A DNA stretch of 64,000 bases from Aeromonas encheleia (GCF_900637545.1 NZ_LR134376.1:3181001-3245000); one strand, 5' to 3'. Numbered from the stretch's first letter, positions 1 to 10,781 are shown. Notes: a model not told the origin generated them from the sequence alone. Program-made: numbers and translations.

Positions 1-1099
1 CGAGCCAGGCCGAGTCGATGGCGAGCCCCGGAAACTCCCTGAGCGCCCCCTCGAAGCGGGTCAGTTCCCCCTTGAGGGCGGCCAGCTCAGCCACCGGTCG
101 CTGGCAGAGCCACTCATCCTGCCAGAACAGCTCCCGCGGGCAGCTCATCTGGTGGATCCAGCCATAGGGAATGGTCGGCTGGCTCATCTCGTTCTCCTCC
201 GGCAACCCCAGCCAGCCAAACAGCAGGCGGCAACCCTGACTATCCAGGGTGGTCTGTGGCGCATAGAACTCAAAGCCCCTGTCCAGCTCGTGAAAGTCCC
301 CGTGGGCAAACTGCGTCCCGTCGAAAGTGCCCGCCAGCCAGCCACACTGATGGAGGTTGAGATAGTCATCCCCCTCGGGGGCAATCCCCTGGGGGCAGCA
401 GATCAGCAGATGGCGATCCCCTAGCGGGAAGAGATCCGGGCACTCCCACATGTAGCCAAACTCCCCCAGCCCACCGTACCCGCTGCCGGCGATGGGGCCC
501 ACCAACTGCCAATGGTGCAAGGTGTCGCCGCGATAGAGCAGCACCTCACCTTTATCATCCAGGGTGCGGGCCCCCAGCACCATCAACCACTGCTGCCCGT
601 CGTGCCACACCTTGGGGTCGCGCACATGGCCGCTGTAGCCTTCAGGCAGTTCCAGCACAGGGCCCAGCTTGTCGAAACCGCCCTCACCGTCGGCGCGGGC
701 CAGACACTGGTAGGCGGTGCGGCTGCCATCCAGGTATTTGACGTTGCCGGTGTAGATGAGGGTCAAACGCCCCTGCTCGTCGCTCACCGCCGAACCCGAA
801 TAGCAGCCGTGGCTCTCATAGGCTTCGGTGGGCAAGAGCGCCACCGGCTCGTGCTGCCAGTGCAACAGATCGGTGGAAGTGACGTGGCCCCAGCCCTTGT
901 TGCGGTGCTCGCAGCCGAGCGGGTTCCACTGGTAGAAGAGGTGGTAGCACCCATCATGCTCGATAAAACCGTTGGGGTCATTGAGCAGCCCCACCGGGGC
1001 TGCCAGATGCCAGCAGGGCCTATGGGGATCGGCCGCCGCCTTGAGCTGTCCGGCCAGCAGGGACCGGACAATCTGGTTGAGGAGATAAGCGTCCTTCAT
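1..1099 (-). CDS. scrB: Sucrose-6-phosphate hydrolase (GH32), C-terminus cut by window edge
   Basis: This enzyme hydrolyses cytoplasmic sucrose-6-phosphate, delivered by the sucrose PTS, to glucose-6-phosphate and fructose. About 366 residues are visible and the frame stays open to base 1. The family is usually about 470 residues, so roughly 100 C-terminal residues lie outside. GH32 landmarks are readable: the nucleophile block LLNDPNGF near residue 40, RDPKVW in the middle and ECPDLF with the acid/base Glu. The ATG at 1097-1099 overlaps the scrA stop as TGATG, so the two are translationally coupled. It is the last visible gene of the scrYKAB operon. The assignment rests on motifs and on the scr context. 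Confidence 0.93.
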   Translation of the reverse strand, partial: MKDAYLLNQIVRSLLAGQLKAAADPHRPCWHLAAPVGLLNDPNGFIEHDGCYHLFYQWNPLGCEHRNKGWGHVTSTDLLHWQHEPVALLPTEAYESHGCYSGSAVSDEQGRLTLIYTGNVKYLDGSRTAYQCLARADGEGGFDKLGPVLELPEGYSGHVRDPKVWHDGQQWLMVLGARTLDDKGEVLLYRGDTLHHWQLVGPIAGSGYGGLGEFGYMWECPDLFPLGDRHLLICCPQGIAPEGDDYLNLHQCGWLAGTFDGTQFAHGDFHELDRGFEFYAPQTTLDSQGCRLLFGWLGLPEENEMSQPTIPYGWIHQMSCPRELFWQDEWLCQRPVAELAALKGELTRFEGALREFPGLAIDSAWL

Positions 1100-2463
1100 C
1101 ACTCCACCTTGTACTTGAGCAGGTAGGAGGCGACGAAGGCGGCACCGAAGGCGATCACCAGCCCGATGACGTAGTGGATGAGGCTCATGGGCTGGACTAT
1201 TGCCATGCCCGGAATGCCGGTCAGGCCCACCGCCGTCATGCCCACCTTGGCCGCCACCACGTAGGCGCCGCCGCAGGCACCGCCGAACAGACCGGCCAGG
1301 AAGGGTTTGATGTAGCGCAGGTTGACGCCGAAGATGGCGGCCTCGGTGATGCCCAGCAGGCAGGACATGGCCGCCGGCACGGTAATGGCCCTGATTTTCG
1401 GATCCCGGGTCTTGAAGTAGACCGCCAGACAAGCCCCGCCCTGCGCCACGTTGGCCATGGCCCAGATGGGCAGCAGGAAGTTGACCCCTATGGCCGGATT
1501 GGTGAGCAGTCCCGCCTCGATGGCGTGGAAGCTGTGGTGGATGCCGGTGATGACGATGAGCGAGTAAGTTCCGCCAAACACCAGCCCTGCCAGCCAGCCC
1601 GCCTGCTCATAGAGCGCACTCAGGCCAAAGGAGATGCCGTCCCCCAGCACCCGCCCGGCCGGGCCGATAAACAGCAGCGCCACGAAACCGGTGATGATGA
1701 CTGTGAGGAAGGGGGTCAAGATCAGATCCAGCGCATCCGGGATCCGCTTGCGCAGCTGCTTCTCCAGATGAGACATGAACCAGACCGCCAGCAGCACCGG
1801 GAAGACGGTGCCCTGATATCCGATCATGGCCACATCAAGCCCGAAGAAGTCCATGGTCTTGAAGCCACCGGCCACCCCCCAGGCGTTGGTCAGCGCCGGA
1901 TGGGTGAGGATCCCCCCCATGGTGGCGCCCAGATAGGGGTTGCCGCCAAATTCCCGCGCCGCGGTAAAGCCGATGAGGATCGGCAAGATGATGAAGGCCG
2001 CCGAGCTGAACATGTCGAGCATGACGAACAGGGCGCTGTCGGCATTGACCCAGCCGTAGGTGCGCACCATGCCGAGCAGCCCCATCAGTAGACCGGAGGC
2101 CACTATGGCCGGAATGATAGGCACGAAGATGTTGGAGAGCGTGCGTGCCAGACGCTGGGCCACATTGAGCTTGGCGCTGGCCATGTCGGTCAGCTCCGCC
2201 TTGCTGGCAGTGCCGGTCCCGGTCAGAGCCACAAACTCGGCGTAGACCCTGTTGACCAGCCCTGTGCCGAAGATCACCTGGATCTGACCCGCGTTGCTAA
2301 AGCAGCCCTTGACCCCGTCCAGCTTGTCGATGGCGGCCTTGTTCACCTTGCTGTCATCCGCCAGCACCAGCCGCAGCCGGGTGGCACAATGGGCGGCACT
2401 GACGATATTCTCACGGCCCCCAAGCAGGGGCACCAGATCCTTGGCTATCGCACTGATATTCAT
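1099..2463 (-). CDS. scrA: Sucrose-specific PTS EIIBC component
   Basis: This inner-membrane permease imports sucrose and phosphorylates it at position 6. The N-terminal EIIB domain has the phospho-cysteine Cys26 in AAHCATRLRL. A hydrophobic EIIC domain follows from about residue 105 to the end, with the GIHHSFHAIE block typical of the glucose/sucrose family. No EIIA domain is present, so phosphate presumably comes from a separate glucose-type EIIA (family knowledge). The start at 2463 (MNISAIAKDL) is preferred over an upstream in-frame start at 2487 because AGGAAGAG lies just before it. The protein is 454 aa, a normal length. It is preceded by scrK after 39 bp and overlaps scrB. Confidence 0.95.
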   Translation of the reverse strand: MNISAIAKDLVPLLGGRENIVSAAHCATRLRLVLADDSKVNKAAIDKLDGVKGCFSNAGQIQVIFGTGLVNRVYAEFVALTGTGTASKAELTDMASAKLNVAQRLARTLSNIFVPIIPAIVASGLLMGLLGMVRTYGWVNADSALFVMLDMFSSAAFIILPILIGFTAAREFGGNPYLGATMGGILTHPALTNAWGVAGGFKTMDFFGLDVAMIGYQGTVFPVLLAVWFMSHLEKQLRKRIPDALDLILTPFLTVIITGFVALLFIGPAGRVLGDGISFGLSALYEQAGWLAGLVFGGTYSLIVITGIHHSFHAIEAGLLTNPAIGVNFLLPIWAMANVAQGGACLAVYFKTRDPKIRAITVPAAMSCLLGITEAAIFGVNLRYIKPFLAGLFGGACGGAYVVAAKVGMTAVGLTGIPGMAIVQPMSLIHYVIGLVIAFGAAFVASYLLKYKVE

Positions 2464-2502
2464 ACTCTTCCTCTTATGGCCCGCCATGCTGGCGGGCCCT
2501 TG

Positions 2503-3459
2503 TCATACGTGATTAAGACCAGATCGTAAAAACACATCCAGTTGAGTGCGGGTCGGCAGCGCCGTCATGGCCCCCTTGGCGGTGGTGGCGAGCGCCCCGC
2601 AGCCATGGGCCTGGGCCAGGATGGCGGGCAGCTCGCCCATAGTGGGCAAGCGCTCGCCCTGGGCCAGCGCGGCCAACAGACCGGCGACGAAGGCATCCCC
2701 CGCCCCCGTGGTGTCGAGCGGCGCCACCTTGGGCCCCACCCACTCCAGCCGCTCGCCATCGAGCCGGGCGACCACACCAGCCGCCCCGCGGGTCACCAGC
2801 ACCAGAGCGGGTCCATCGATGGTGGCAAGACCGGCAACCAGATCCTGATGGCCGCTTAGCAGTTGCAGCTCCTCGATGGAGAGCTTGACCACATCAGCCA
2901 GCCCGATGGCGTCTCGCACCACCGGTAGCATCTCGGCCGGGTTGCCCCACACCTCCGGACGCAGGTTGGGGTCAAAACAGACCCGTCCCCCTGCCACCCT
3001 GATGGCGGCCATGGCCTGCAGGCAACTGGTGCGCACCGGCTCGTTGGCGAGCGCGATGGAACAGGTCAGCAGCCACTGCCCGGCTTCGAAGCGGGGCAAG
3101 TCTGCCGGTTCGAGGAACTGGTCGGCACTGGGGCGCACCATGAAGGTGAAGCTGCGCTCCCCTTCTTCATCGAGCTCCACCAGCACGGTGGAGGTTCGGT
3201 GGGCCGGATCCTGGGTCAGATGACGGATATCGACGCCCTCTGCCACCAGGGTATCGGCCATAAAGCGGCCGAAGGGATCGGCGCCGACCCGGCCGATAAA
3301 GGCCGATTCACCGCCGAGCCGCGCCACCCCCACCGCCACGTTGGCGGGCGCACCGCCCGGACATTTGAGGTAGTGCAGCTCCCCTTCCGGGATCAAATCC
3401 ACCACCGCATCCCCCATTACCCACACACGATTCCCCACCTTGCTACTCCACTGCTGCAT
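2503..3459 (-). CDS. scrK: Fructokinase (PfkB/ribokinase family)
   Basis: This kinase phosphorylates the fructose released by ScrB to fructose-6-phosphate, completing entry of sucrose into glycolysis. PfkB features are clear: an N-terminal GDAVVDLIPEG strand, the CPGGAPANVAVGVARLGG substrate-binding signature near residues 35-55, and the DTTGAGDAFVAGLL catalytic/anion-hole motif near residue 255. An ATG at 3459 gives 318 aa and aligns with the usual ScrK N-terminus; a GTG three codons upstream (3468) is an alternative. It lies between scrY and scrA, with a ScrR-type operator just upstream, so it may have an internal regulated promoter as well as readthrough from scrY. Confidence 0.94.
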   Translation of the reverse strand: MQQWSSKVGNRVWVMGDAVVDLIPEGELHYLKCPGGAPANVAVGVARLGGESAFIGRVGADPFGRFMADTLVAEGVDIRHLTQDPAHRTSTVLVELDEEGERSFTFMVRPSADQFLEPADLPRFEAGQWLLTCSIALANEPVRTSCLQAMAAIRVAGGRVCFDPNLRPEVWGNPAEMLPVVRDAIGLADVVKLSIEELQLLSGHQDLVAGLATIDGPALVLVTRGAAGVVARLDGERLEWVGPKVAPLDTTGAGDAFVAGLLAALAQGERLPTMGELPAILAQAHGCGALATTAKGAMTALPTRTQLDVFLRSGLNHV

Positions 3460-3506
3460 CGGATCCACTGCCAGAGCCGGGCTCTGTTCTCTTGGTCGGC
3501 ATTATC

Positions 3507-3524
3507 AGCTAAACCGTTTTAGCT
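3507..3524. promoter_or_regulatory. LacI-family operator upstream of scrK
   Basis: The near-perfect palindrome AGCTAAACCGTTTTAGCT has the central CG typical of LacI/GalR-family operators. It differs at only one or two bases from the two copies upstream of scrY. It lies 48 bp before the scrK start, consistent with a second ScrR-controlled promoter inside the operon. The cognate regulator is not in the window. Confidence 0.8.
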
Positions 3525-3574
3525 AACCAACAGATCCCGGCGTCGGCTGCCATTTTTGTGATCGGGATAACGAA

Positions 3575-5142
<1,568 letters not shown>

Positions 5143-5155
5143 AACTCAATATGGC

Positions 5156-5173
5156 AGCTAAACCGTTTCAGCT
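5156..5173. promoter_or_regulatory. LacI-family operator, scrY-distal copy
   Basis: AGCTAAACCGTTTCAGCT is the second copy of the operator upstream of scrY. It lies immediately next to the CRP-like site at 5178-5193. Confidence 0.8.
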
Positions 5174-5177
5174 ACAA

Positions 5178-5193
5178 TGTGAGCGGGATAACA
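5178..5193. promoter_or_regulatory. CRP-like site upstream of scrY
   Basis: TGTGAGCGGGATAACA matches the CRP consensus TGTGA-N6-TCACA with one mismatch in the right half. The position upstream of the sucrose operators fits catabolite activation of the scr operon. The resemblance to lacO is discussed under rejected items. Confidence 0.55.
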
Positions 5194-5280
5194 TTTGTAC
5201 AGGGAAAACTGGCGGGAGTTGTGAGGAGGATCCCTCATCGGGATCCACTCAATAGCGGGGATCCAGGCTAAATCGCAGAC

Positions 5281-5309
5281 AAAAAGAAAGCCGGCACAGA
5301 GGCCGGCTT
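5281..5309 (-). terminator. Rho-independent terminator after dnaJ
   Basis: Read on the minus strand, an 8-bp AAGCCGGC/GCCGGCTT stem is followed by TTCTTTTT. It starts 18 bp after the dnaJ stop codon and closes the dnaK-dnaJ unit. Confidence 0.9.
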
Positions 5310-5327
5310 GCATCACGCTTGCGGTGA

Positions 5328-6470
5328 TTACTTGGTCAGGTCATCGAAGAAGCGTTTCACCCCTTCGAAGAAGCCTTCCGATTTTGGCTTGTGGGTCTTG
5401 GCGGCGGCACCGCTGAACGACTCGTCCAGCTGACGCAGCAGCTCTCGCTGGGTCTCGGTCAGCTTGACCGGGGTCTCGATCACCACCTTGCACATCAGAT
5501 CGCCAACCTGGCCGGAGCGCACGGACTTGACGCCCTTGCCGCGCAGACGGAACAGCTTGCCGGTCTGGGTTTCCGCCGTGACCTTGAGCTTGACCCGACC
5601 ATCCAGGGTCGGCACCTCGATCTCGCCGCCCAGCGCCGCCGTGGTGAAGCTGATGGGTACTTCGCAGTAGAGATCATTGCCGTCACGCACGAAGATCTCG
5701 TGCTCCTTGACGTGTACCTGTACGTACAGATCCCCTGCCGAGGCCCCCGCTTCCCCCGCTTCCCCTTCACCGGAGAGACGGATGCGGTCACCGGTATCGA
5801 CCCCGGCCGGGATCTTGACCGACAGGGTCTTGGTCTTCTGGTAGCGGCCCTCACCGTGACACTTGCGGCACGGATCCTTGATGATCTTGCCACGACCGTG
5901 GCAATGCGGGCAGGCCTGCTGCACCGCGAAGAAGCCCTGGCGCATCTGCACCTGACCCGCACCGTGGCAGGTCGGACAGGTATGGGCCTGGCTGCCGGTG
6001 TGGGCACCCGAGCCATTACAGACCTCGCAATGGACCTGAGTCGGTATCTTGATCTCCTTGGAGACCCCACGTACCGCCTCTTCCAGGGTCAGCTCCATGT
6101 TGTAGCGCAGGTCGGAGCCACGGGCCGGGCCACGACGGCCACCGCCACTGCGGCCACCGAAGATGTCACCAAAGATATCGCCGAATGCATCACCGAAGTC
6201 CGCGCCGCCGCCAAAGCCGCCGTGACCACCGCCACCCTGGCTCTGATCCACCCCGGCATGACCGTACTGGTCATAGCGGGCGCGCAGGTTCTCGTCGGTC
6301 AGCACCTCGTAGGCTTCCTTGACCTCTTTGAACTTCTCTTCGGATGCGGCATCACCCTGGTTGCGATCCGGGTGATACTTCATCGCCAGACGCTTGTACG
6401 CCTTCTTGATCTCGCGCTCATCGGCACCTTTCGACACCCCGAGCACTTCATAGAAATCGCGCTTCGACAT
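5328..6470 (-). CDS. dnaJ: Chaperone DnaJ (Hsp40)
   Basis: This DnaK co-chaperone delivers unfolded substrates and stimulates the DnaK ATPase. The J domain (residues 1-70) contains HPDRNQGD. A Gly/Phe-rich linker follows. The zinc-finger region has four CxxCxGxG repeats ([32 protein letters not shown]), and the C-terminal substrate-binding domain ends in FFDDLTK. The start at 6470 ([11 protein letters not shown]) has AGGATGAG at good spacing and gives 380 aa, close to the E. coli 376. Further in-frame starts (6476, 6518) have no better support. It lies 113 bp after dnaK, separated by two strong hairpins. Confidence 0.97.
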   Translation of the reverse strand: MSKRDFYEVLGVSKGADEREIKKAYKRLAMKYHPDRNQGDAASEEKFKEVKEAYEVLTDENLRARYDQYGHAGVDQSQGGGGHGGFGGGADFGDAFGDIFGDIFGGRSGGGRRGPARGSDLRYNMELTLEEAVRGVSKEIKIPTQVHCEVCNGSGAHTGSQAHTCPTCHGAGQVQMRQGFFAVQQACPHCHGRGKIIKDPCRKCHGEGRYQKTKTLSVKIPAGVDTGDRIRLSGEGEAGEAGASAGDLYVQVHVKEHEIFVRDGNDLYCEVPISFTTAALGGEIEVPTLDGRVKLKVTAETQTGKLFRLRGKGVKSVRSGQVGDLMCKVVIETPVKLTETQRELLRQLDESFSGAAAKTHKPKSEGFFEGVKRFFDDLTK

Positions 6471-6504
6471 ACTCATCCTGTTGCTACTTAAACAGTTATG
6501 CAGA

Positions 6505-6570
6505 CGGGCGTTGGTCACCCAACGCCCGCAAATTCAGTGACTAAGCCAATGGGCAGAGCGAACTCTGCCC
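6505..6570 (-). other. Two intercistronic tetraloop hairpins between dnaK and dnaJ
   Basis: Transcribed leftward, the first hairpin is an 8-bp perfect stem (GGGCAGAG/CTCTGCCC, 6551-6570) capped by TTCG. The second is a 10-bp perfect stem (CGGGCGTTGG/CCAACGCCCG, 6505-6528) capped by GTGA, a GNRA loop. Neither is followed by a T run, so they look like mRNA stability or processing elements and not terminators. They could set the excess of DnaK over DnaJ. Confidence 0.7.
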
Positions 6571-6583
6571 AGCTGGGTATGGC

Positions 6584-8500
6584 TTATTTCTTGTCGTCTT
6601 TCACTTCTTCGAACTCGGCGTCGACCACGTCGTCTTCGGCCTTGGCAGAAGAAGTCTGACCGGCATCGGCGCCAGCGCCCTGTGACTGCTGCTGGGCAAG
6701 CTCCATCAGCTTCTGGGACGCTTCCAGCAAAGCCTGTTGCTTGGCTTCGATGGCCGCCTTGTCGTCACCCTTGATGACGGCTTCCAGCTCGCTCAGTGCG
6801 GTCTCGACCTTGGTCTTCTCGTCGGCGGGCAGGGCGTCACCGGCTTCGGTGATCTGCTTGCGGACCGAGTGGACCAGACCGTCAGCCTGGTTGCGGGTCT
6901 GCACCAGCTCCTCGAACTTCTTGTCTTCGGCCGCGTTGGCTTCCGCCTCGCGTACCATGCGTTCGATCTCCTCGTCGGACAGACCGGAAGAAGCCTGGAT
7001 GGTGATCTTCTGCTCCTTGTTGGTCTCCTTGTCCTTGGCGGAGACGTGCAGGATGCCGTTGGCATCGATATCGAAGGTCACTTCGATCTGCGGCAGACCG
7101 CGCTGTGCCGGACGGATGCCTTCCAGGTTGAACTGGCCCAGAGACTTGTTGTCGCTGGCGCGCTTGCGCTCACCCTGCAGCACGTGAATGGTCACGGCAG
7201 ACTGGTTGTCTTCAGCAGTGGAGAACACCTGGGACTTCTTGGTCGGAATGGTGGTGTTCTTCTCGATCAGCGCCGTCATCACGCTACCCATGGTTTCGAT
7301 ACCCAGGGAGAGCGGAGTCACGTCCAGCAGCAGCACGTCGGTCTTCTCACCGGACAGTACGGCGCCCTGAATGGCAGCACCCATGGCCACGGCTTCGTCC
7401 GGGTTGACGTCTTTGCGCGGCTCTTTGCCGAAGAAGTCAGCCACGGTTTTCTGCACCAGCGGCATACGGGTCTGACCACCCACCAGGATGACGTCGTCGA
7501 TCTCGCCGACTGCCAGACCGGAGTCTTTCAGGGCGACACGGACCGGCTCCAGGGAGTCTTTCACCATGTCTTCCACCAGGGATTCCAGCTTGGCGCGGGT
7601 CACCTTGATGTTCATGTGCTTGGGACCGGTGGCATCTGCGGTGATGTACGGCAGGTTCACGTCGGTCTGCTGCGCGGAAGAGAGCTCGATCTTGGCTTTC
7701 TCGGCGGCATCTTTCAGACGCTGCAGAGCCAGCTGGTCGTTGCGCAGGTCGATGCCCTGCTCACGCTTGAACTCGTCAACCAGATAGTTGATGACACGGT
7801 TGTCGAAGTCTTCACCACCCAGGTGGGTGTTACCGTTGGTCGCCAGTACTTCGAAGGTGGTTTCCCCTTCGACTTCGTCGATCTCGATGATGGAGATGTC
7901 GAAGGTACCGCCACCCAGGTCATACACGGCAACCTTGCGCTCACCCTTGACCTTGTTCACGCCGTAGGCGAAGGCCGCAGCGGTCGGTTCGTTGATGATG
8001 CGCTTGACGTCCAGACCGGCGATGCGACCGGCATCCTTGGTGGCCTGACGCTGGGCGTCGTTGAAGTAGGCCGGTACCGTGATGACGGCTTCGGTCACCG
8101 GCTCGCCCAGGTAATCCTCGGCAGTCTTCTTCATCTTCTTCAGCACTTCGGCAGAGATCTGCGGCGGTGCCATTTTCTTGCCTTTGACTTCTACCCAGGC
8201 GTCACCGTTGTCAGCCTTGGCGATGGCGTACGGCATGATCTTCAGATCGCGCTGCACTTCTTCATCCTCGAAACGACGGCCGATCAGACGCTTGATTGCA
8301 AACAGCGTGTTCTTCGGGTTGGTGATGGCCTGACGCTTAGCCGGCTGACCAACCAGGATTTCGCCGTCATCGGCATAGGCAATGATGGACGGAGTAGTAC
8401 GGTCGCCTTCCGCGTTCTCGATCACGCGAGCATGGTCGCCATCCAGAATAGCAACACAGGAGTTGGTAGTACCCAGGTCAATACCGATGATTTTACCCAT
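6584..8500 (-). CDS. dnaK: Chaperone DnaK (Hsp70)
   Basis: This ATP-dependent chaperone is central to protein folding and to feedback on sigma-32. The nucleotide-binding domain starts [14 protein letters not shown] and contains the Hsp70 signatures [15 protein letters not shown] and [11 protein letters not shown]. The linker [18 protein letters not shown] and the peptide-binding domain follow. The C-terminal tail is Gln/Ala-rich and ends in the acidic EEVKDDKK. The start at 8500 ([10 protein letters not shown]) has GGAG upstream; an earlier in-frame start at 8515 has no family support. The protein is 638 aa, the same as E. coli. It is transcribed from two sigma-32 promoters. Confidence 0.98.
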   Translation of the reverse strand: MGKIIGIDLGTTNSCVAILDGDHARVIENAEGDRTTPSIIAYADDGEILVGQPAKRQAITNPKNTLFAIKRLIGRRFEDEEVQRDLKIMPYAIAKADNGDAWVEVKGKKMAPPQISAEVLKKMKKTAEDYLGEPVTEAVITVPAYFNDAQRQATKDAGRIAGLDVKRIINEPTAAAFAYGVNKVKGERKVAVYDLGGGTFDISIIEIDEVEGETTFEVLATNGNTHLGGEDFDNRVINYLVDEFKREQGIDLRNDQLALQRLKDAAEKAKIELSSAQQTDVNLPYITADATGPKHMNIKVTRAKLESLVEDMVKDSLEPVRVALKDSGLAVGEIDDVILVGGQTRMPLVQKTVADFFGKEPRKDVNPDEAVAMGAAIQGAVLSGEKTDVLLLDVTPLSLGIETMGSVMTALIEKNTTIPTKKSQVFSTAEDNQSAVTIHVLQGERKRASDNKSLGQFNLEGIRPAQRGLPQIEVTFDIDANGILHVSAKDKETNKEQKITIQASSGLSDEEIERMVREAEANAAEDKKFEELVQTRNQADGLVHSVRKQITEAGDALPADEKTKVETALSELEAVIKGDDKAAIEAKQQALLEASQKLMELAQQQSQGAGADAGQTSSAKAEDDVVDAEFEEVKDDKK

Positions 8501-8565
8501 TTGACGAATCTCCAAATACTTTGAATAAACTGGCGAGGTGCTCGCCTTAATACGTTAACGGCTAG

Positions 8566-8592
8566 GTGGGGGCTGCCACTGTGGCTTTCAAG
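8566..8592 (-). promoter_or_regulatory. Sigma-32 heat-shock promoter P1 of dnaK
   Basis: On the minus strand CTTGAAA (8592-8586) is followed after exactly 13 nt by CCCCCAC (8572-8566). This matches the sigma-32 consensus CTTGAAA-N13-15-CCCCATnT. It lies about 70 bp upstream of the dnaK start. Confidence 0.8.
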
Positions 8593-8658
8593 CTCCCGAC
8601 ATCAAATTCTTGCCACTGTGCAGTGCAATAGTCTGTGCCGCCGTGGCCTTGCCACCTA

Positions 8659-8685
8659 TATGGGGCCGCGATGTTGAGCTTCAAG
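8659..8685 (-). promoter_or_regulatory. Sigma-32 heat-shock promoter P2 of dnaK
   Basis: On the minus strand CTTGAAG is followed after 13 nt by CCCCATATA, a near-consensus sigma-32 promoter about 160 bp upstream of dnaK. The region between it and the grpE terminator holds no gene. Confidence 0.85.
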
Positions 8686-8756
8686 CCCTGCGCATAAAAA
8701 ACCGTACCAACTTGTCGGTCAGCGGCCACATTTTCACCCACTCGCCGCGGATCCCA

Positions 8757-8783
8757 ATAAAAAGCCCGCCGAGCGGCGGGCTC
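8757..8783 (-). terminator. Rho-independent terminator after grpE
   Basis: On the minus strand GCCCGCCG-CT-CGGCGGGC is followed by TTTTTATT. It begins 17 bp after the grpE stop and separates grpE from dnaK. Confidence 0.9.
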
Positions 8784-8799
8784 AATGGGGGGATGCGTC

Positions 8800-9375
8800 T
8801 CAGGCAGGGGCCTTGGAGACCATCACCATGGCCGGACGAATGACCCGACCGTTGAGCTCGTAGCCCTTCTGCATCACGGCGATGACGGTGTTGGGTGCCA
8901 GCTCGGCATTCTCGATCATGCTGATGGCCTGATGGGCATTGGGGTCGAACGGCTGGTTCAGGGGATCCAGCGCGACCAGACCGAACTTGCCCACCGAGCT
9001 CTGCATGGACTTGAGCGTCAGCTCAACCCCTTCGATCATCGGCTTGAGGGCTTCGTCTTCTTTGTCTGCCAGCTCGATGGCCCGCTCCAGGTTGTCCAGC
9101 ACCGGCAACAGTTCCCCGGCAAACTTCTCCAGCGCGAACTTGTGTGCCTTCTCCACGTCCTGGGCGACGCGGCGACGCAGGTTTTCCATCTCGGCGGCGG
9201 CGCGAATGGCGCGCTCGCGCTCGTCGGCAGCGGCCTGCTGGGCAGCTTCCAGCTGGGCTTCCAGCTCGGCAATGCGGGCCTGTTCGGCTGTCACTTCACT
9301 GTCTACATCGGTCGGCTCGACTGGCTGGACTTCCACTTGCTCCATCGCTTCAACCTTTTGTTCTTCGTGGTTCAT
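8800..9375 (-). CDS. grpE: Nucleotide exchange factor GrpE
   Basis: GrpE releases ADP from DnaK and acts as its thermosensor. The protein is 191 aa, near the E. coli 197. A Glu/Gln-rich N-terminal segment leads into a long helix (residues about 30-90, [20 protein letters not shown]). The conserved C-terminal beta domain contains [13 protein letters not shown] sequence ([13 protein letters not shown]) and ends [19 protein letters not shown]. The start at 9375 is preceded by GGAG at 8 bp. Unusually, the 5' leader is almost entirely the foldback element at 9405-9670, with a sigma-32 promoter on its far side. Confidence 0.97.
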   Translation of the reverse strand: MNHEEQKVEAMEQVEVQPVEPTDVDSEVTAEQARIAELEAQLEAAQQAAADERERAIRAAAEMENLRRRVAQDVEKAHKFALEKFAGELLPVLDNLERAIELADKEDEALKPMIEGVELTLKSMQSSVGKFGLVALDPLNQPFDPNAHQAISMIENAELAPNTVIAVMQKGYELNGRVIRPAMVMVSKAPA

Positions 9376-9404
9376 GACATCTCCAATATTCAGGGTTACT
9401 TGTT

Positions 9405-9670
9405 AGGGTCTGTTGACGTTTAGGCGCAAGCCGCGTTGCTGCAACAAATGACGTCAGGCTAGGCGCGAAACGCTGGCAATGGTTGTTCCCTTGGCAAGTT
9501 CCGCAACAACGCATGGCCTCATTTGCGGCGCAACCCGCAGGGACGGGTCAGTTTTTGCGTGTAACGTCGTTACTCGACGGCTCATTTGGATGACCAAACT
9601 TCGCGTCTCGCGCCTAGCTCCGCGCAAAAACTGACTCCGTCGCGGTCGCGACGAAACATCAACAGACCCT
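9405..9670. mobile_element. MITE-like foldback element with terminal inverted repeats and TA flanks
   Basis: The ends are a 17-bp inverted repeat: AGGGTCTGTTGACGTTT (9405-9421) and its reverse complement at 9654-9670 with one mismatch. Counting the repeat from GGG, both ends are flanked by TA (9404-9405 and 9670-9671), the target duplication typical of IS630/Tc1-mariner elements. Nested inside are GCTAGGCGCGAAACGC (about 9457) against its complement near 9616, and GACGG-GTCAGTTTTTGCG (about 9543) against its complement near 9640. No ORF of transposase size is present, so it would be non-autonomous. The class is inferred from structure only. Confidence 0.7.
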
Positions 9671-9681
9671 ATGTTGGCGCT

Positions 9682-9710
9682 ATTATGGGGACGTCGCCCC
9701 GGCTTTCAAG
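9682..9710 (-). promoter_or_regulatory. Sigma-32 promoter of grpE, upstream of the foldback element
   Basis: On the minus strand CTTGAAA (9710-9704) is followed after 13 nt by CCCCATAAT (9690-9682), essentially consensus. The expected transcription start, about 9675, falls 4-5 bp before the element boundary, so the element would form nearly the whole grpE leader. Confidence 0.85.
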
Positions 9711-9863
9711 GGGAAAAGGGCCCTCTCATGGCCAATGAGGTGAGCCAACCGGCATTTTTGCCGCTTTTCCGGGCCGGATCCGCCCGCCGGGCATGGCAGC
9801 AGACAAATCCCCACCAAAGCGCGGTATACTCCCCTCAATACTCAGCTCCAGACCCGATAACCT

Positions 9864-10748
9864 ATGGATTCTCCGTTCAAAACCATCGCCCTGATCGGCA
9901 AACCCCATCATGAAGGTGCCAACCAGACCCTCAGCGGCCTCTATCAATACCTGAGCAGCCGTGGCTTTCGGGTGCTGCTCGAGAGCCGGGTCGCCCACAC
10001 CCTGGGCGTGCTCTGCGATGACGTGATGGATCTGGTGCAGCTCGGGGAACAGGCGGATCTCGCCATAGTGGTCGGCGGCGACGGTAACATGCTGGGGGCC
10101 GCCCGGGTGCTGTCACGCTTCGATGTGGCGGTGATCGGGGTGAACCGGGGCAACCTCGGCTTTCTGACGGATCTCTCACCCCAGGATTATCTGCCGCCGC
10201 TGGAGCAGGTGCTCTCCGGCCACTTCAAGAGCGAGCATCGCTTCCTGCTGGAGGCCGCCGTCTATCGCCACGGTGAGCGCAAGTCCAGCAACCTGGCGGT
10301 GAACGAGGCGGTGCTGCACCCGGGCAAGATAGCCCACATGATCGAGTTCGAGGTCTACATCGATGGCAGCTTCATGTACAGCCAGCGCTCGGACGGCATC
10401 ATAGTCGCCACCCCCACCGGCTCGACCGCCTATTCCCTGTCGGCGGGGGGCGCCATCCTCACCCCCAAGCTCAACGCCATCACGCTCGTCCCGATGTTTC
10501 CGCACACCCTGAGCAGCCGCCCCATAGTGCTGGATGCGGACAGCGAGGTGCGCCTGCTGGTCTCCCCCGACAACCAGGACGACGCCATGCAGGTGAGCTG
10601 CGACGGCCAGGTGACCCTGGCGGTGCACCCGGGTGACGAGATCCTCATCAAGAAGAGCAGCCACAAGCTGCATCTGGTCCATCCCCTCGATTACAGCTAC
10701 TTCCACGTGCTGCGCAACAAGCTCGGCTGGGGCAGCAAGCTGTTCTAA
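9864..10748 (+). CDS. nadK: NAD kinase
   Basis: This cytoplasmic enzyme phosphorylates NAD to NADP using ATP. The 294-aa length matches the E. coli enzyme (292). Family landmarks are [12 protein letters not shown] near residue 72, [11 protein letters not shown] near residue 95, a conserved NE pair in [11 protein letters not shown], and [14 protein letters not shown] near residue 185. The ATG at 9864 has only a weak ribosome-binding site. It is divergent from grpE and followed by recN, the same grpE-nadK-recN order as in enterics. Confidence 0.97.
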   Translation: MDSPFKTIALIGKPHHEGANQTLSGLYQYLSSRGFRVLLESRVAHTLGVLCDDVMDLVQLGEQADLAIVVGGDGNMLGAARVLSRFDVAVIGVNRGNLGFLTDLSPQDYLPPLEQVLSGHFKSEHRFLLEAAVYRHGERKSSNLAVNEAVLHPGKIAHMIEFEVYIDGSFMYSQRSDGIIVATPTGSTAYSLSAGGAILTPKLNAITLVPMFPHTLSSRPIVLDADSEVRLLVSPDNQDDAMQVSCDGQVTLAVHPGDEILIKKSSHKLHLVHPLDYSYFHVLRNKLGWGSKLF

Positions 10749-10781
10749 GCCGGTCAGACAGCCTGTGTGAGGCCGACACTT

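Noticed and set aside
5178..5193. Resemblance to the lac operator (TGTGAGCGGGATAACA)
   Set aside because: No lac genes are nearby and the match equally fits a CRP site; the scr operators next to it are of another sequence.
6737..8524. A 595-codon open frame on the plus strand opposite dnaK
   Set aside because: It mirrors the third-position bias of a GC-rich, highly expressed gene; no ribosome-binding site, no family match, and dnaK is certain.
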